Below are positions 47,037 to 56,676 of a stretch of DNA of 64,000 nt, one piece after another. Origin of the DNA: a virus; the IMG/VR virus record IMGVR_UViG_3300020581_000002, positions 1 to 64,000 of that record. One strand, given 5' to 3'. The notes beneath the pieces were generated by a model. That model worked only from the letters and a program-made list of their open reading frames with translations. It was not told the DNA's origin and ran no database searches. A program made the position numbers and the translations under genes. Within the stretch, counting starts at the first letter, position 1. Each line of letters opens with the position of its first letter.

Positions 47037-48137
47037 CTACACCACGACCATGGTACTGTCATCGGGACCAAAGACTCGCACGCGCCTAATGCTCAATGGC
47101 CAGTCGCCGCCACCCGGTTGGTTGCCGCAAGTGATGTAAAGCGAATAGCCCAAGTAGTCGGGAGTGTTGGTCACATTCTCGATTGAGGAGAACGTGCCAG
47201 CCGGCGCTTCCGGTGGGTAGCTCGGCGGCGTCGTGCGCGAGAACGTCAAGCGATTCGGCGCGAACTCTTTGTCATCAAAATAGCGCTCCATGAACCCCGT
47301 GCCACCTCCGGTAACGGTGTCGATGAGCAAGTGGCCGACCGTGTGCAGGTCCGTACCATCGAATTTCGGATTGCCAAGGTCGGCGAACGTCGGTTGCGGG
47401 AACTGTCCACTCTGCAGAGGTGGATATGTAGTGACACCCTTTGAAAAATCCCCACAGTTGAAACCGATCGACCCGTTCTGTCCGGCCTCGACGGGAAGGC
47501 CGGCGAACCGCGTTTGTGGGAAAAACTCCAAGAAATCGATTTCCGTGCCTAGAATACCATTCCACCAATCGACACCCCAAAAAGCAGGAAAGCCCGCGCC
47601 GCCGCGCGCGAGGTGCTGGTCGAACGTGAACTGAAAATCAATGTACCAAGGCGGACGGAAGAAACGACCGTGATTATTGGCTCTAAGCACCGCCATGTTT
47701 GCGGCGCTAGCATTCCCCAATGAGCCAGGGAACCAATTGCTGGCCAGCGTTGGCTGGTTATTTTGATAGTACGCGCCGGGTCGCGCCTGGGCGATCCGAA
47801 GGATGCCGTTGCTGACCGACAACGCGCTCGCAGGAATGTTCGGGATCAGGCCATAAGCAGGGTTTTCTCCCGGCTGCCCAATGTAGCTGTTGGCAACCCA
47901 CCAGTCCGTTGTCGCGGTCGAGGTGTTGGCGTTGTTGATGTCGATGCGCGACAGGTCGGTGAATGGACCAGACTGAAACACAAGTTTCGGCAGGCCGTGG
48001 GCAACCGCCTGCAGTGGAGGCGTCGCATCGAGCGCGACTTGCATGGGGTCGAGGATCGCTTTCAGCGCGTCATCTGACGCGCCGATGCTTGTTCGTATCT
48101 GCTGCAAGGCTGCAAGCGTGGCAGGTTGGATGCTCAT
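47037..48137 (-). CDS. GH16-like depolymerase tail protein
   Basis: 366 aa from ATG 48137 with GGAGGTGCTCACC. Beta-sandwich signature: FRPPWYIDFQFTFDQHLARG, then GFPAFWGVDWWNGILGTEID FLEFF, in which E199-x-D201-x-x-E204 is the E-I-D-x-x-E catalytic motif of glycoside hydrolase family 16. N-terminal 60 residues helical, possibly the tail-attachment part. Likely cuts a beta-glucan or related host polysaccharide. No signal peptide. Confidence 0.75.
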   Translation of the reverse strand: MSIQPATLAALQQIRTSIGASDDALKAILDPMQVALDATPPLQAVAHGLPKLVFQSGPFTDLSRIDINNANTSTATTDWWVANSYIGQPGENPAYGLIPNIPASALSVSNGILRIAQARPGAYYQNNQPTLASNWFPGSLGNASAANMAVLRANNHGRFFRPPWYIDFQFTFDQHLARGGAGFPAFWGVDWWNGILGTEIDFLEFFPQTRFAGLPVEAGQNGSIGFNCGDFSKGVTTYPPLQSGQFPQPTFADLGNPKFDGTDLHTVGHLLIDTVTGGGTGFMERYFDDKEFAPNRLTFSRTTPPSYPPEAPAGTFSSIENVTNTPDYLGYSLYITCGNQPGGGDWPLSIRRVRVFGPDDSTMVVV

Positions 48138-48150
48138 GGTGAGCACCTCC

Positions 48151-50595
48151 CTACGCGGTTACAGGAGGGGCATTGCCGGGCGACGAGTTCCAGCCTGACG
48201 CAGTCGAGACGTACCAATTGCCCTGGTTGTTCTTGGTCCACACGATGCCGGTTTTGTCGATCGTGAGCGAGGCACCGCTTCCATTGGCGAACGGCACGTT
48301 GTCCCGGAGAATGACGAAGCCGTAGGGAGCCGTAGCGCCAAGCGACCAGACGTGGCCCGCAGCATCCGTTATGGTCGCACCGCCTACAGGCGTCGTGCCA
48401 CTGATCGTAGTCCCAGGAGGAGACGTAGTTCCCGGAGGGAGTCCCGCTGCGTTGGCGAGGATTGCAGCGAACTGCGTCAAGGCGCTCTGGATTTGCCCGT
48501 AAACGCTTTGTAGCTGCGCGAGCGTCGTCGGGTCTATGATGGCGGCCATGTTGATCCCCTTGATGTGGATGCCCGTCTTGCAGTTCTCGATTGTAACACG
48601 AGCGAACCTGACATCGGTAGCCCCAGCCGGCAAATCGACTAGCAGCGTCGGATGCGTAGCGCGCGACTGCGCCAACGCGGCGCGTATCTGGTCATCAGTC
48701 GCCACCACGGCGTCTGCGATGGGCGTCGAGCCGTTGGTCGTACCGTAGAGGCGGTTCTCCAGCGTCCCAGCCCCCGCAGCGTATGGGACCGTAGTGAACG
48801 CCGACAGGAAGCTGCATCCACCCACAAAGCTAGCGTTGTTGGCGCTGCCGCCCAACGTCGTACTCAAGACCGTAGCGGAACCGGAGACAGCAACAGCCCC
48901 GGCTGATTGCATGTTGTGGACGCAACCTTCGACCGTCACTTCGCCTTCACCCATCACCGACACCAGGACCGGATTGATAGCGCCGCCTGTAGGCGTGTCG
49001 TTCCACATGTCACGCACGACGACGTTTGCGCTGTCGGCCAACACGTTAGTCACGTTGAGGTCGGCAGAGCCGGCGAGCATCGCCATCAGTGATGCAACGC
49101 CACCTTCAATCTGGGCGCCAACGGCGCAATTTTCAAAGTTGAAATCCCGCAACTCGACGAGCGCGAAGTTCACACCATCGACGAAGATGCCAGCGGCGCT
49201 CGCTGCGATGAAGATCGGCTCTTGCAAGAGGACGCGGCCAGAAAATGCGTCCTCAATCGTTATCGCCGTATCAGCGGCATTCTTGACGTGCAAGCCGCTC
49301 AACGTGACGCGTGATCGCCCTTGAATGTCGATGCCGATCCCCGGCGTGTTACCGCAGTCGATGATCGTATTCGGCCACCCATCGCCGATGATCTGTACAT
49401 CGCACACCGGCACCGTGATCGGCTTGCGCAGCGCGAGCGTGCCGACCGGGATGTGCACGACTGGCTTGCTGCCATTGAGCGCGGCGGCTTGCGTGATAGC
49501 GGCTTGGAGCGCGGTGCCGTCGTCCGTGATCGGCACTTCGAAGACCTGACGGCTCGTCAACAGGGGCGTAGGCGGCAACACCGGCATCAATGGCAACGTC
49601 AGCGAGGGCACAACCACATCATCGACAGAGCGCAACCGACTGGCCGTCGGCGATACCGTGTATTTGTTGCCGACAGAGATGATGTCGCCGCCGTTGGACG
49701 AGGTCACGGTGACGGGGCCGGCAATCGTGCTATCCGTGATCAGCAGCGGACCGCCATTGCCCATGTAGATGCCGCTGTCGGCAACGCAGTTCTGCATGCG
49801 AATTTGAGCGGCGTTTGTGTAATAGAAAACCGCATTGAGAAACTGCCGCGAGCCCTGCGAATAGCAATCACGAAAATTGAAATTTCCGGTGTTGCCAATT
49901 TGGATATCAGCAAATGTCGAACCGAGGAATTGGCAGCCATAGGCGTGGAACATGCCCGCGCCGTCCGCAATATTGTCCTGGGCGCTGTTGCTTAGCGATG
50001 TTCGGCAATTCACAAACTCACAGAACCAGAACCACCAATCGAGGCAGTTGAAATTGCGCAGTAGGACGCCGTTTTTGAGCCCGAGGAACTTGCAGCGCAG
50101 AACCGAACTCTCGGCCTCGCCGATACCTGCTTCTCCAGCCCTTATGCCTATCGAGGCGTTCTGAAAAATAAGATCCGCGTACTCGTTGCCAGTACCAAAC
50201 TGACGCGGTGGTCCGCCAACGAGCGCATTCTGATCCACCAAAATGGTCGTATTGCGGCTCCCGTCCAGGGTCAGCCGACCAAGTCGCCCGTAGGCGCAAC
50301 CGTCAAGATGCAGCAACGTACCGTCTGCAGCACCGCCCCACTTGATGGTCGTCGTCGCGGGATCGGCCCCGATTATACCCGCCCCGAGACCACCGAGCAG
50401 CGTGACGGTCTGTGTGACGAGATACGTCCCGGCTGGAATGAACAGATTGCGCGGTCTGCCAGTTGCCGTGAGATCGCTCACCGCCGCCTGCAAGGCGGCC
50501 GTATCGTCGAATATGCCATCGCCCTTGGCGCCGTAGTCACGCTTGAGGTTAGACCAACTGGCGAAAGGACCGAAGAACTTTTCCTGCGCACCCAT
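48151..50595 (-). CDS. Pectate-lyase-like tailspike with beta-helix
   Basis: 814 aa. FASWSNLKRDYGAKGDGIFD DTAALQAAV is the start motif of pectate-lyase-superfamily/GH55-like beta-helix proteins; a second copy-like segment begins near residue 350 (VPITDDGTALQAAITQAAAL). Beta-helix rungs (IRMQNCVADSGIYMGNGGPL) occupy most of the chain. The C-terminal ~80 residues are a Gly/Thr-rich link to a WSLGATAPYGFVILRDNVPF domain. Host-capsule degrading spike is the likeliest role. Confidence 0.75.
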   Translation of the reverse strand: MGAQEKFFGPFASWSNLKRDYGAKGDGIFDDTAALQAAVSDLTATGRPRNLFIPAGTYLVTQTVTLLGGLGAGIIGADPATTTIKWGGAADGTLLHLDGCAYGRLGRLTLDGSRNTTILVDQNALVGGPPRQFGTGNEYADLIFQNASIGIRAGEAGIGEAESSVLRCKFLGLKNGVLLRNFNCLDWWFWFCEFVNCRTSLSNSAQDNIADGAGMFHAYGCQFLGSTFADIQIGNTGNFNFRDCYSQGSRQFLNAVFYYTNAAQIRMQNCVADSGIYMGNGGPLLITDSTIAGPVTVTSSNGGDIISVGNKYTVSPTASRLRSVDDVVVPSLTLPLMPVLPPTPLLTSRQVFEVPITDDGTALQAAITQAAALNGSKPVVHIPVGTLALRKPITVPVCDVQIIGDGWPNTIIDCGNTPGIGIDIQGRSRVTLSGLHVKNAADTAITIEDAFSGRVLLQEPIFIAASAAGIFVDGVNFALVELRDFNFENCAVGAQIEGGVASLMAMLAGSADLNVTNVLADSANVVVRDMWNDTPTGGAINPVLVSVMGEGEVTVEGCVHNMQSAGAVAVSGSATVLSTTLGGSANNASFVGGCSFLSAFTTVPYAAGAGTLENRLYGTTNGSTPIADAVVATDDQIRAALAQSRATHPTLLVDLPAGATDVRFARVTIENCKTGIHIKGINMAAIIDPTTLAQLQSVYGQIQSALTQFAAILANAAGLPPGTTSPPGTTISGTTPVGGATITDAAGHVWSLGATAPYGFVILRDNVPFANGSGASLTIDKTGIVWTKNNQGNWYVSTASGWNSSPGNAPPVTA

Positions 50596-52097
50596 TAATT
50601 TTGCACCAGCTTGTCAGTCAAAAGCGTTTGCCATACCTGAATGTTTTTGACATGCATGGGCCAATTTCCAGCTGTCGTTCCGACATTGCATGCCGCCGTC
50701 GTAAACGAAGCTGTGCAACCGCTGCTTATAATCAGAATGAATCCATTGCTACTATCTGCTTGTGTAAATGCCCCATCATAAGGGTTCATTGTGCAAGTTG
50801 CTTGTTTGCCACTTCCTTTGGCGAAATAGGTGCAGTTATTAGCATTGGTTGCGATCATCAACGATGACGCCACGGCTCCTCGGTTGAAGCTCAGAGCATA
50901 GACGCCAACCTTACCTGGAGTGCCGCTGGTTTGCGATGCGACCGTTGTCGCCGCTGTCGTGGAGTTGCCGTTTCCTATGTAGCTACCAGTAGCAATCGAC
51001 CCAGTAGACAGCATTTGCGTCACATGAAGCGTCACGCCGTCGCTATCGATTGAACCCGTAAAGACTGCATTACCGGGGCAGGTATCTGCGTCTACCAGAT
51101 AGCCGTAAAACCCTACTCCGTTGTTTTTTGCCGGGGGCACCCACAACTGATCAAAAGTGTGAAACGTATTACCATCTAAAACCGGATTGCATTCCGTCGA
51201 GCGCAGCGGCGGCGTGCCAAAGTAGTCCGAAAAAATCGAACCGCCCGAGCATGAGGCGCCGCAGAGATTATCGTGGAGGAAGTTGTTGAGCAACACGCTG
51301 CCATTGTTCGAGAAGCAGTCGCAATTATCGGTTTCGATAAAATTAGAACCAGGTGTCGTTCCGGGCCACGAAGTTAACCACCACGCAGGCCATCTCCAAG
51401 GCGAACCAGCTATGCCGTTCGGAGCCTTGGTCTCATCGAATGAAACGTACGCGCGCGCGTAAAGACCATTCTTGAAACTAATACCCCGATAAGTTTCCGG
51501 TACACCCGAAGGCACATTCAGCGAGGTCCATGTGCTTATGCCGTAATTGCTATCGCCCTGTGAAACATTAGTTAGTGTCAACCCGGTAACTGGATCAACC
51601 GATAAAGTGTTGGTAGCTTGAATGATCGAAGCCATGAACTCACAACTAGCGAGCGTCTGCGCGGGACTAACCGTATATGTCCCCGTTCCGCCGGAACCTG
51701 CCGTAATAGTCGTCCCTATTGACGGAGCGCACCCTCCGGCTCCGACACCAGGACTCAATGTCATTCCAACTTTGAGTACCGCAGAAGACACAGCCGTTAC
51801 TGTCATCGTGCCGGTGTTGGCAATCGAGGCAGTCAAATCTACACGAGTCAAACCCTGAGTACGCCAATTAAATCCAGCAGCATTAGTAGCGCCAAGATCT
51901 ATCGTCGCAAGCGACGTCATCGGATCAAAAAATGTGCACGTATTAAATCCAAAAGCACCAGCTGTACTCGGAATTGGGTCAGTACAACCTTGTGAAGAAC
52001 CGCTTGAAAAAACTTGAAATATAGCAAATCCTGCCATCGCTAATTTAGCGATCAATAGAATACCAATAATTGATAATGCAATTAGAGAACGACGCAT
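50595..52097 (-). CDS. Secreted protein with concanavalin/GH16-like fold (500 aa)
   Basis: MRRSLIALSIIGILLIAKLA MAGF is a signal peptide or anchor. GGTGTYTVSPAQTLASCEFM is an Ig-like part near residue 135. RAYVSFDETKAPNGIAGSPW, then RWPAWWLTSWPGTTPGSNFI and ETDNCDCF, resembles the wall-facing strand and E-x-D-x-x-E/D region of GH16-type lectins, though the third residue is Asp. Many Cys residues suggest disulfides, consistent with export. Adhesin or hydrolase. Confidence 0.6.
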   Translation of the reverse strand: MRRSLIALSIIGILLIAKLAMAGFAIFQVFSSGSSQGCTDPIPSTAGAFGFNTCTFFDPMTSLATIDLGATNAAGFNWRTQGLTRVDLTASIANTGTMTVTAVSSAVLKVGMTLSPGVGAGGCAPSIGTTITAGSGGTGTYTVSPAQTLASCEFMASIIQATNTLSVDPVTGLTLTNVSQGDSNYGISTWTSLNVPSGVPETYRGISFKNGLYARAYVSFDETKAPNGIAGSPWRWPAWWLTSWPGTTPGSNFIETDNCDCFSNNGSVLLNNFLHDNLCGASCSGGSIFSDYFGTPPLRSTECNPVLDGNTFHTFDQLWVPPAKNNGVGFYGYLVDADTCPGNAVFTGSIDSDGVTLHVTQMLSTGSIATGSYIGNGNSTTAATTVASQTSGTPGKVGVYALSFNRGAVASSLMIATNANNCTYFAKGSGKQATCTMNPYDGAFTQADSSNGFILIISSGCTASFTTAACNVGTTAGNWPMHVKNIQVWQTLLTDKLVQN

Positions 52098-52107
52098 TAA
52101 TCACCTA

Positions 52108-53019
52108 TTAGCTAGTTGGGCAAGAGCCATGAACTGTCATAAAATAAGTACAAAGACGACCTTCAAGGTTTGTAACATCAGTAGATGATAAACTGCCTCC
52201 GATAGTGATTGCACCAAGCTGTAAAATACTCCCGAAATTCACCGTTGATCCGGCAACACGCTGAGCAAGGATGGCAACGTTACCATTGAGAACGGCAGCA
52301 GACGATTCTGTGCTATCGCCGACGTCGGATGCATTCTTGTAATGTTGAACTGCACCAGCACCAGAACGATTAACTACATAATGTCCGATGCTGTCAGCAT
52401 TCAATATCCCTGTAGCGTTTGTTGCGGAATTAGCATCACCGTAAAAGTTGCCATCATTGTATTTCGGAAACAGTCTCGTGGAATTAGTTGCCGCCAACAC
52501 AAGACCCATAACCGTACCGCCCGATGCGCCGCTTGTCGCATTTGTGAAACTCCATGCCGATATGTGCGAAGAATTCTGCGTGAAATGCGGTGAAGTTGCA
52601 GTGGAAGGATTGAAACCCGTATCGATATAGATCGTTGTGCTGGCATCGACACCGCTCCATCCATTATTTGCAGAAAAACAAGCAGTAGCCCCAGCGCAAC
52701 CTGTTGAAACATTGCCGTTTGCGGTTCCATTAAAAGTGCCAGGATTGATAGCATTGACGAGAGAATTTGCACTAGAATTGATGGCAAAAATATAAAGCAC
52801 ATCAAGCTTGGCAAACACGCCATCGGTCACGAGCCCGCAGATCAGTGTCGTAATCGCCGCGGAGTTCTGACCGCTGTCGAGCATACCGTTATACGTAGTC
52901 GCTTGAGAGCAGCCGCCGCCTCCTGCCGAGGCCGAAACGAGCGGCAGCCAGCCAGCAGCGCGAACAGCGACAGCAGCAAGTACAAAGAAGACACCAATGA
53001 CGGCGGCGAGCCGTTTCAT
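52108..53019 (-). CDS. Secreted lectin-like fibre protein (303 aa)
   Basis: Signal peptide MKRLAAVIGVFFVLAAVAVR AAG. The mature part is Gly/Ser/Asn/Thr-rich: VYIFAINSSANSL-like LDVLYIFAINSSANSLVNAI, SVTNATSG-like AWSFTNATSGASGGTVMGLV, with ILAQRVAGSTVNFGSILQLG near the C-terminus and paired Cys (CAGATACF). A jelly-roll or lectin fold is plausible. ATGA-coupled to the next secreted gene. Function inferred. Confidence 0.55.
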   Translation of the reverse strand: MKRLAAVIGVFFVLAAVAVRAAGWLPLVSASAGGGGCSQATTYNGMLDSGQNSAAITTLICGLVTDGVFAKLDVLYIFAINSSANSLVNAINPGTFNGTANGNVSTGCAGATACFSANNGWSGVDASTTIYIDTGFNPSTATSPHFTQNSSHISAWSFTNATSGASGGTVMGLVLAATNSTRLFPKYNDGNFYGDANSATNATGILNADSIGHYVVNRSGAGAVQHYKNASDVGDSTESSAAVLNGNVAILAQRVAGSTVNFGSILQLGAITIGGSLSSTDVTNLEGRLCTYFMTVHGSCPTS

Positions 53020-53276
53020 GGCTTCTTTTCCTCCCCGGCATTTTCCTTCGTTTTCTCGGCCGCATCGCGCTCGGCCTTCAACGCCTCGGGTAGCTTGACC
53101 TTCGCAAGATCACAAAAGTCCTGGAACCTCATGCGAAAGCCGTAAAGAGCCGCTTCACAGAGCAGCGGAATGATCGTCGCTTGATCGGCAAGCGTCAGCG
53201 GAATGTTGACCGTGGACTGCTGAGCGCCGGCACAAGATGGCGTAAGCAGAGTCAGAATGACTAAAATTCTTCGCAT
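53016..53276 (-). CDS. Small secreted protein (86 aa)
   Basis: MRRILVILTLLTPSCAGAQQ is a signal peptide with AGA-Q cleavage. The mature part STVNIPLTLADQATIIPLLC, then helical KLPEALKAERDAAEKTKENA, resembles the similar mature part of the gene at 56446. GAGGTAAGGT precedes ATG. Possibly a chaperone or a periplasmic partner of the fibres. Confidence 0.6.
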   Translation of the reverse strand: MRRILVILTLLTPSCAGAQQSTVNIPLTLADQATIIPLLCEAALYGFRMRFQDFCDLAKVKLPEALKAERDAAEKTKENAGEEKKP

Positions 53277-53284
53277 ACCTTACC

Positions 53285-53629
53285 TCAATTCGGCGCGATC
53301 GGCACATAGGGCACGGCGTTCTGTAGAACCTGCAATTGAAACGCGTTGACTTGCCCCACGAACGTATCCCGCAAAGTTCCGGCCCAATAATTGAGAACTT
53401 GCGCAGTCGTGCACGTTCCGTTGATGCTGGTATTGCAGCCGGATTGGAAGACCTGCACGATATTGGTTTGCAACGTGTTAGGCTTAGCCGTTCCCGCATC
53501 AGTGAAAGTCCGCGAACAGCCTGCCATACAAAGACCAGCAGGCGTTGTAAGCGTGATCGTGATCGTGTCAGCAGCGGCCGGCAGGGAAAGGCAGGCGAGT
53601 AACGAAGCGAGCAAGAGTTGTTTCTTCAT
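53285..53629 (-). CDS. Small secreted protein (114 aa)
   Basis: MKKQLLLASLLACLSLPAAA D is a signal peptide from ATG 53629. Then TITITLTTPAGLCMAGCSRT, GCNTSINGTCTTAQVLNYWA and FQLQVLQNAVPYVPIAPN. Cysteine pairs suggest disulfide-bonded export. Function unknown; lies between two fibre-like genes. Confidence 0.6.
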   Translation of the reverse strand: MKKQLLLASLLACLSLPAAADTITITLTTPAGLCMAGCSRTFTDAGTAKPNTLQTNIVQVFQSGCNTSINGTCTTAQVLNYWAGTLRDTFVGQVNAFQLQVLQNAVPYVPIAPN

Positions 53630-53633
53630 GTGA

Positions 53634-55088
53634 TCAGTCCGTTTTCCATGAGGTTCCATCACAGTAGACCGAGGCGTGCGTGGTTCCGCCACTAACATAG
53701 GCGGTTAGAAACGTTGGCGTCAAAGCGTCGGAAACAGCGCCGCGGGACCCTTCTGCGGCGCCATTGCATGTTGGCAACGCTGTACCGGCAGCGCTATAGA
53801 TCAATGTATGTTGAAGTAGATTGGCGACCGTCACTTTTTGTGTACTATCAACAGTTAGACCCGTCGTTCCTGAGTTGACCGATGTTCCAGTACTGCCAGC
53901 CGGCGCAGTTTGCACAACGAACGAACCGCCAGCGCCAGTTCCCTTTCCTGGACTGACAAGTAATGTAAAATTCTTGCCAGCCTGATCAGCCGTACCGCCT
54001 GCTAATGCTCCCTGCGTGCGAAAAATTTGCGCGACGATAGCTGCATTCGTATCAACATCCACAGCACCTTGCTGTAAACTACCATTAGCAGGAGAATCTA
54101 GCTGCGTGCCACCATTGCGAAGTTGAATAGTTGCAGTATTATTACTCAAAGCAAAATTTCCGGTGCCAGTATATGAACCGGCACTAATATTACCAACAAC
54201 AATATTTCCGCTAAAGGTATGAACACCGGCACCTGTTATACTATAATCATATCTTAATGTTCCACCTACAGACAATCCTATTTTACCTGCCGCTGTAACA
54301 TACCACCCCGTATTATTCTCAAAATTATTCATTGCAAGCGACGGAGCCGCTGCCGAACCAGCCCCATTCACTGCAATCGAATCAGAGCCAAGCGCCCAAG
54401 CTTTAGTAAGCGTGACATTGGTTCCAGCTACTGGAACCTTAATATATGCCCCATAATAATTCGTGAACGTCGTCGCATTCGATGCGGCAACGGTATTGCC
54501 GCCGAAAATATCTGTATAAGCATTCGCAACTGTACCGCTTGATGTGGTATCTGTCATCGTCGCCGTAACGTTCGCGTAACGAATGCCAGCCGTTGTCCAC
54601 GCTGCTGCGGAGATATTACCGCTCAAGCCGAAACTGCCACCTGCGACAGTGGTCTTTCCATTAAGCGTAGCCGTCCCGGATGTACACAGCACATCCGAAC
54701 CTATGGTGCAGCCACCGATCGCAACCGAGGTCGCAGTCGCAACACCGAGAACAGGTGTAATCAGCGTCGGCGAGGTCTGCATCACCGCGACCGTGCCGGT
54801 GCCGGTCAGCGTATATTCTCCAAGCACTCCCGCATTGTCATAGAGAATGCGCGTCGTCGTCCCGCTCGTGATCGTGCTGGTTCCAACAGTGAGCCCACCG
54901 CCACTGCCACATGCGCCGGAGCCCACAGTACCGCTACTGATCGTGAGGCATTGGCCGTTTGACCCGCCCGTAACAGGCGTCGTATTGACGACAATCGTTG
55001 TCTGCGCCGAAGCCGTTATAGTCTGCGGGTAGGCAGGCGACAACGCGAAAAGTAGGCCAAAAAGAACACCAGCCAAGGTTCGTCGCAT
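53634..55088 (-). CDS. Secreted beta-helix fibre-like protein (484 aa)
   Basis: ATG 55088 overlaps the TGA of the preceding gene. Signal peptide MRRTLAGVLFGLLFALSPAY PQT. Mature part is repeat-rich: LTGTGTVAVMQTSPTLITPV, GGLTVGTSTITSGTTTRILY, WALGSDSIAVNGAGSAAAPS. C-terminal AVSDALTPTFLTAYVSGGTT HASVYCDGTSW resembles the C-terminal domain of tail fibres (collar/shaft domain). A trimeric fibre is likely. Confidence 0.6.
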   Translation of the reverse strand: MRRTLAGVLFGLLFALSPAYPQTITASAQTTIVVNTTPVTGGSNGQCLTISSGTVGSGACGSGGGLTVGTSTITSGTTTRILYDNAGVLGEYTLTGTGTVAVMQTSPTLITPVLGVATATSVAIGGCTIGSDVLCTSGTATLNGKTTVAGGSFGLSGNISAAAWTTAGIRYANVTATMTDTTSSGTVANAYTDIFGGNTVAASNATTFTNYYGAYIKVPVAGTNVTLTKAWALGSDSIAVNGAGSAAAPSLAMNNFENNTGWYVTAAGKIGLSVGGTLRYDYSITGAGVHTFSGNIVVGNISAGSYTGTGNFALSNNTATIQLRNGGTQLDSPANGSLQQGAVDVDTNAAIVAQIFRTQGALAGGTADQAGKNFTLLVSPGKGTGAGGSFVVQTAPAGSTGTSVNSGTTGLTVDSTQKVTVANLLQHTLIYSAAGTALPTCNGAAEGSRGAVSDALTPTFLTAYVSGGTTHASVYCDGTSWKTD

Positions 55089-56443
55089 CACATCACCATG
55101 CCATGAATAAAGCCCGTAGTCGCAAGCGTCAACGTCGCGCAAGTCGTGGAAGAAATTGCCGCAGTAATCCCTACCGAATAAACAGCAGGCGGTCCGCCAG
55201 CATAATTAACCGATCCAAAACCGCCGGCTGAAATCGGAATACATTCGACCATATTGCCAGATGCAACACCTGCCGTAGTTGATCCATTACTCGGTGCAGA
55301 GGTCGAATTGAACACCATCAACCAGCAAGCCGCCGAACATTCAGCGTAGACACTATAAAGATTGCCGGCCGCATTTTTAAGAACAAGTGATGACGCTGCC
55401 GAACCACCAACGACCGGTGTTATGCCAACCAATGCCGAAGATGACGGAGCAGGACCAACAAATGGAACAGCGTTCGCCGCAGCAGCAGGACCAAGCGTGA
55501 TAATGCCTGGACTATCCGGCCGGAGATCGACCACAAGCGCCGTATTAGTTGCCGTAACCGGAGCAGTGTTTACTGCAACTTGACCTGTCGTAGTTGCAGT
55601 ACCACCAAAAGCTGCAACATTAACTGGAATATTAGATTGATTACTCGCAACTACAACTGGCGACGAATTCGCCATCGTCGCTTGACCATTAACGTTCGCA
55701 TTCGTGACATCGACATTGAGCGCGTTCGATGTCGATGCAATCACGTTGCCCGCGCCGTCTACAATCTGGGATTTTTGCGAAGCGTTCGTCTGGTTGGCAG
55801 AAGTCGCGAGCGTCGAGGTATTGAGATTGGTCCCAGCATTTGCGGTAACGGTAGGCGTATTTGTTATAAAAGCATTGACGCCCGGCACAAGAACCGCCCC
55901 CGGCGACGTGCCGTAATTCGCCATCGCGCCGAGGGTGCCGCCAGCCCAGGTCGTTATCGCCGACGATCCTCCGCCGCCTCCGCCACCACCGCCGGAACCC
56001 GTAGCGAGTCCCGTTCCGCCCGAAAGAACCACGAGGTTAGAAACCGTCCCCGTCTGGTCGATACAAGCGATATTGGTGTTGGCCCCAACCGTGTAGGAAA
56101 AAAACCCTCCTGGCGCTATCTGGTCTTCGTTTGCAACCGCCGTCGCGCCGAGCGTGCAAGAAACCGCTGTCGTCCCGGTGTTGTAAGCGACAACAACAAT
56201 TCCGGCCGGCAACGCGGTCGTCGCCGAAGATCCGGTAGCGGTCAGCGTCGCGTAGGCGCCTCCTGGCGCGAAGCCGCCCACTGTGGCGCTAACCGTGGCG
56301 GTGACAGGCAAAGGGTTAGACGCCGAGACAGGGGGGCAGTTATTAACCCCTAGCGTCACACACGGACGCACAATAGCTTGCGCCGACCCCTCGACATAAC
56401 TTAGTAAAAGCAGGGCGATGGCAAGCCCGAGTTTGCGGAGCAT
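55088..56443 (-). CDS. Secreted repeat-rich fibre-like protein (451 aa)
   Basis: MLRKLGLAIALLLLSYVEGS AQA: signal peptide. PCVTLGVNNCPPVSASNPLP, a nine-Gly run near residue 155, and repeats of xxTxxxxxNxxxxTxVxVxxxN (e.g. NVDVTNANVNGQATMANSSP). Two Cys pairs near the N-terminus and CSAACWLMVF, CIPISAGG near the C-terminus. A long fibrous exported protein; function inferred only. Confidence 0.55.
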   Translation of the reverse strand: MLRKLGLAIALLLLSYVEGSAQAIVRPCVTLGVNNCPPVSASNPLPVTATVSATVGGFAPGGAYATLTATGSSATTALPAGIVVVAYNTGTTAVSCTLGATAVANEDQIAPGGFFSYTVGANTNIACIDQTGTVSNLVVLSGGTGLATGSGGGGGGGGGSSAITTWAGGTLGAMANYGTSPGAVLVPGVNAFITNTPTVTANAGTNLNTSTLATSANQTNASQKSQIVDGAGNVIASTSNALNVDVTNANVNGQATMANSSPVVVASNQSNIPVNVAAFGGTATTTGQVAVNTAPVTATNTALVVDLRPDSPGIITLGPAAAANAVPFVGPAPSSSALVGITPVVGGSAASSLVLKNAAGNLYSVYAECSAACWLMVFNSTSAPSNGSTTAGVASGNMVECIPISAGGFGSVNYAGGPPAVYSVGITAAISSTTCATLTLATTGFIHGMVM

Positions 56444-56445
56444 AG

Positions 56446-56676
56446 CTATTTTTCCTCTTTTTCCTCGCTCGACTTTGTTGGAGGAATGAGTTGGGTATTC
56501 GCCTGCGAGATCAGTTTTTGCAATAAGGGGTTAACCTCGTTCCACGGCGCCTCGCCAAGTTTTTTTATGATCTGGTTGGCTTCAGAAAGCGTTATGGTCC
56601 ACGTAACATTGCGCTCTTGCGCCAAGACTCCCGCGGGCAGTAACAGCAATATCGCGATAAACGTGCGCCACATCAT
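56446..56676 (-). CDS. Small secreted protein (76 aa)
   Basis: MMWRTFIAILLLLPAGVLAQ ERN: signal peptide. Mature WTITLSEANQIIKKLGEAPW, then NEVNPLLQKLISQANTQLIP and a Lys/Glu tail. Similar in length and layout to the secreted protein at 53016. ATG overlaps the upstream membrane gene's TGA. Confidence 0.6.
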   Translation of the reverse strand: MMWRTFIAILLLLPAGVLAQERNVTWTITLSEANQIIKKLGEAPWNEVNPLLQKLISQANTQLIPPTKSSEEKEEK

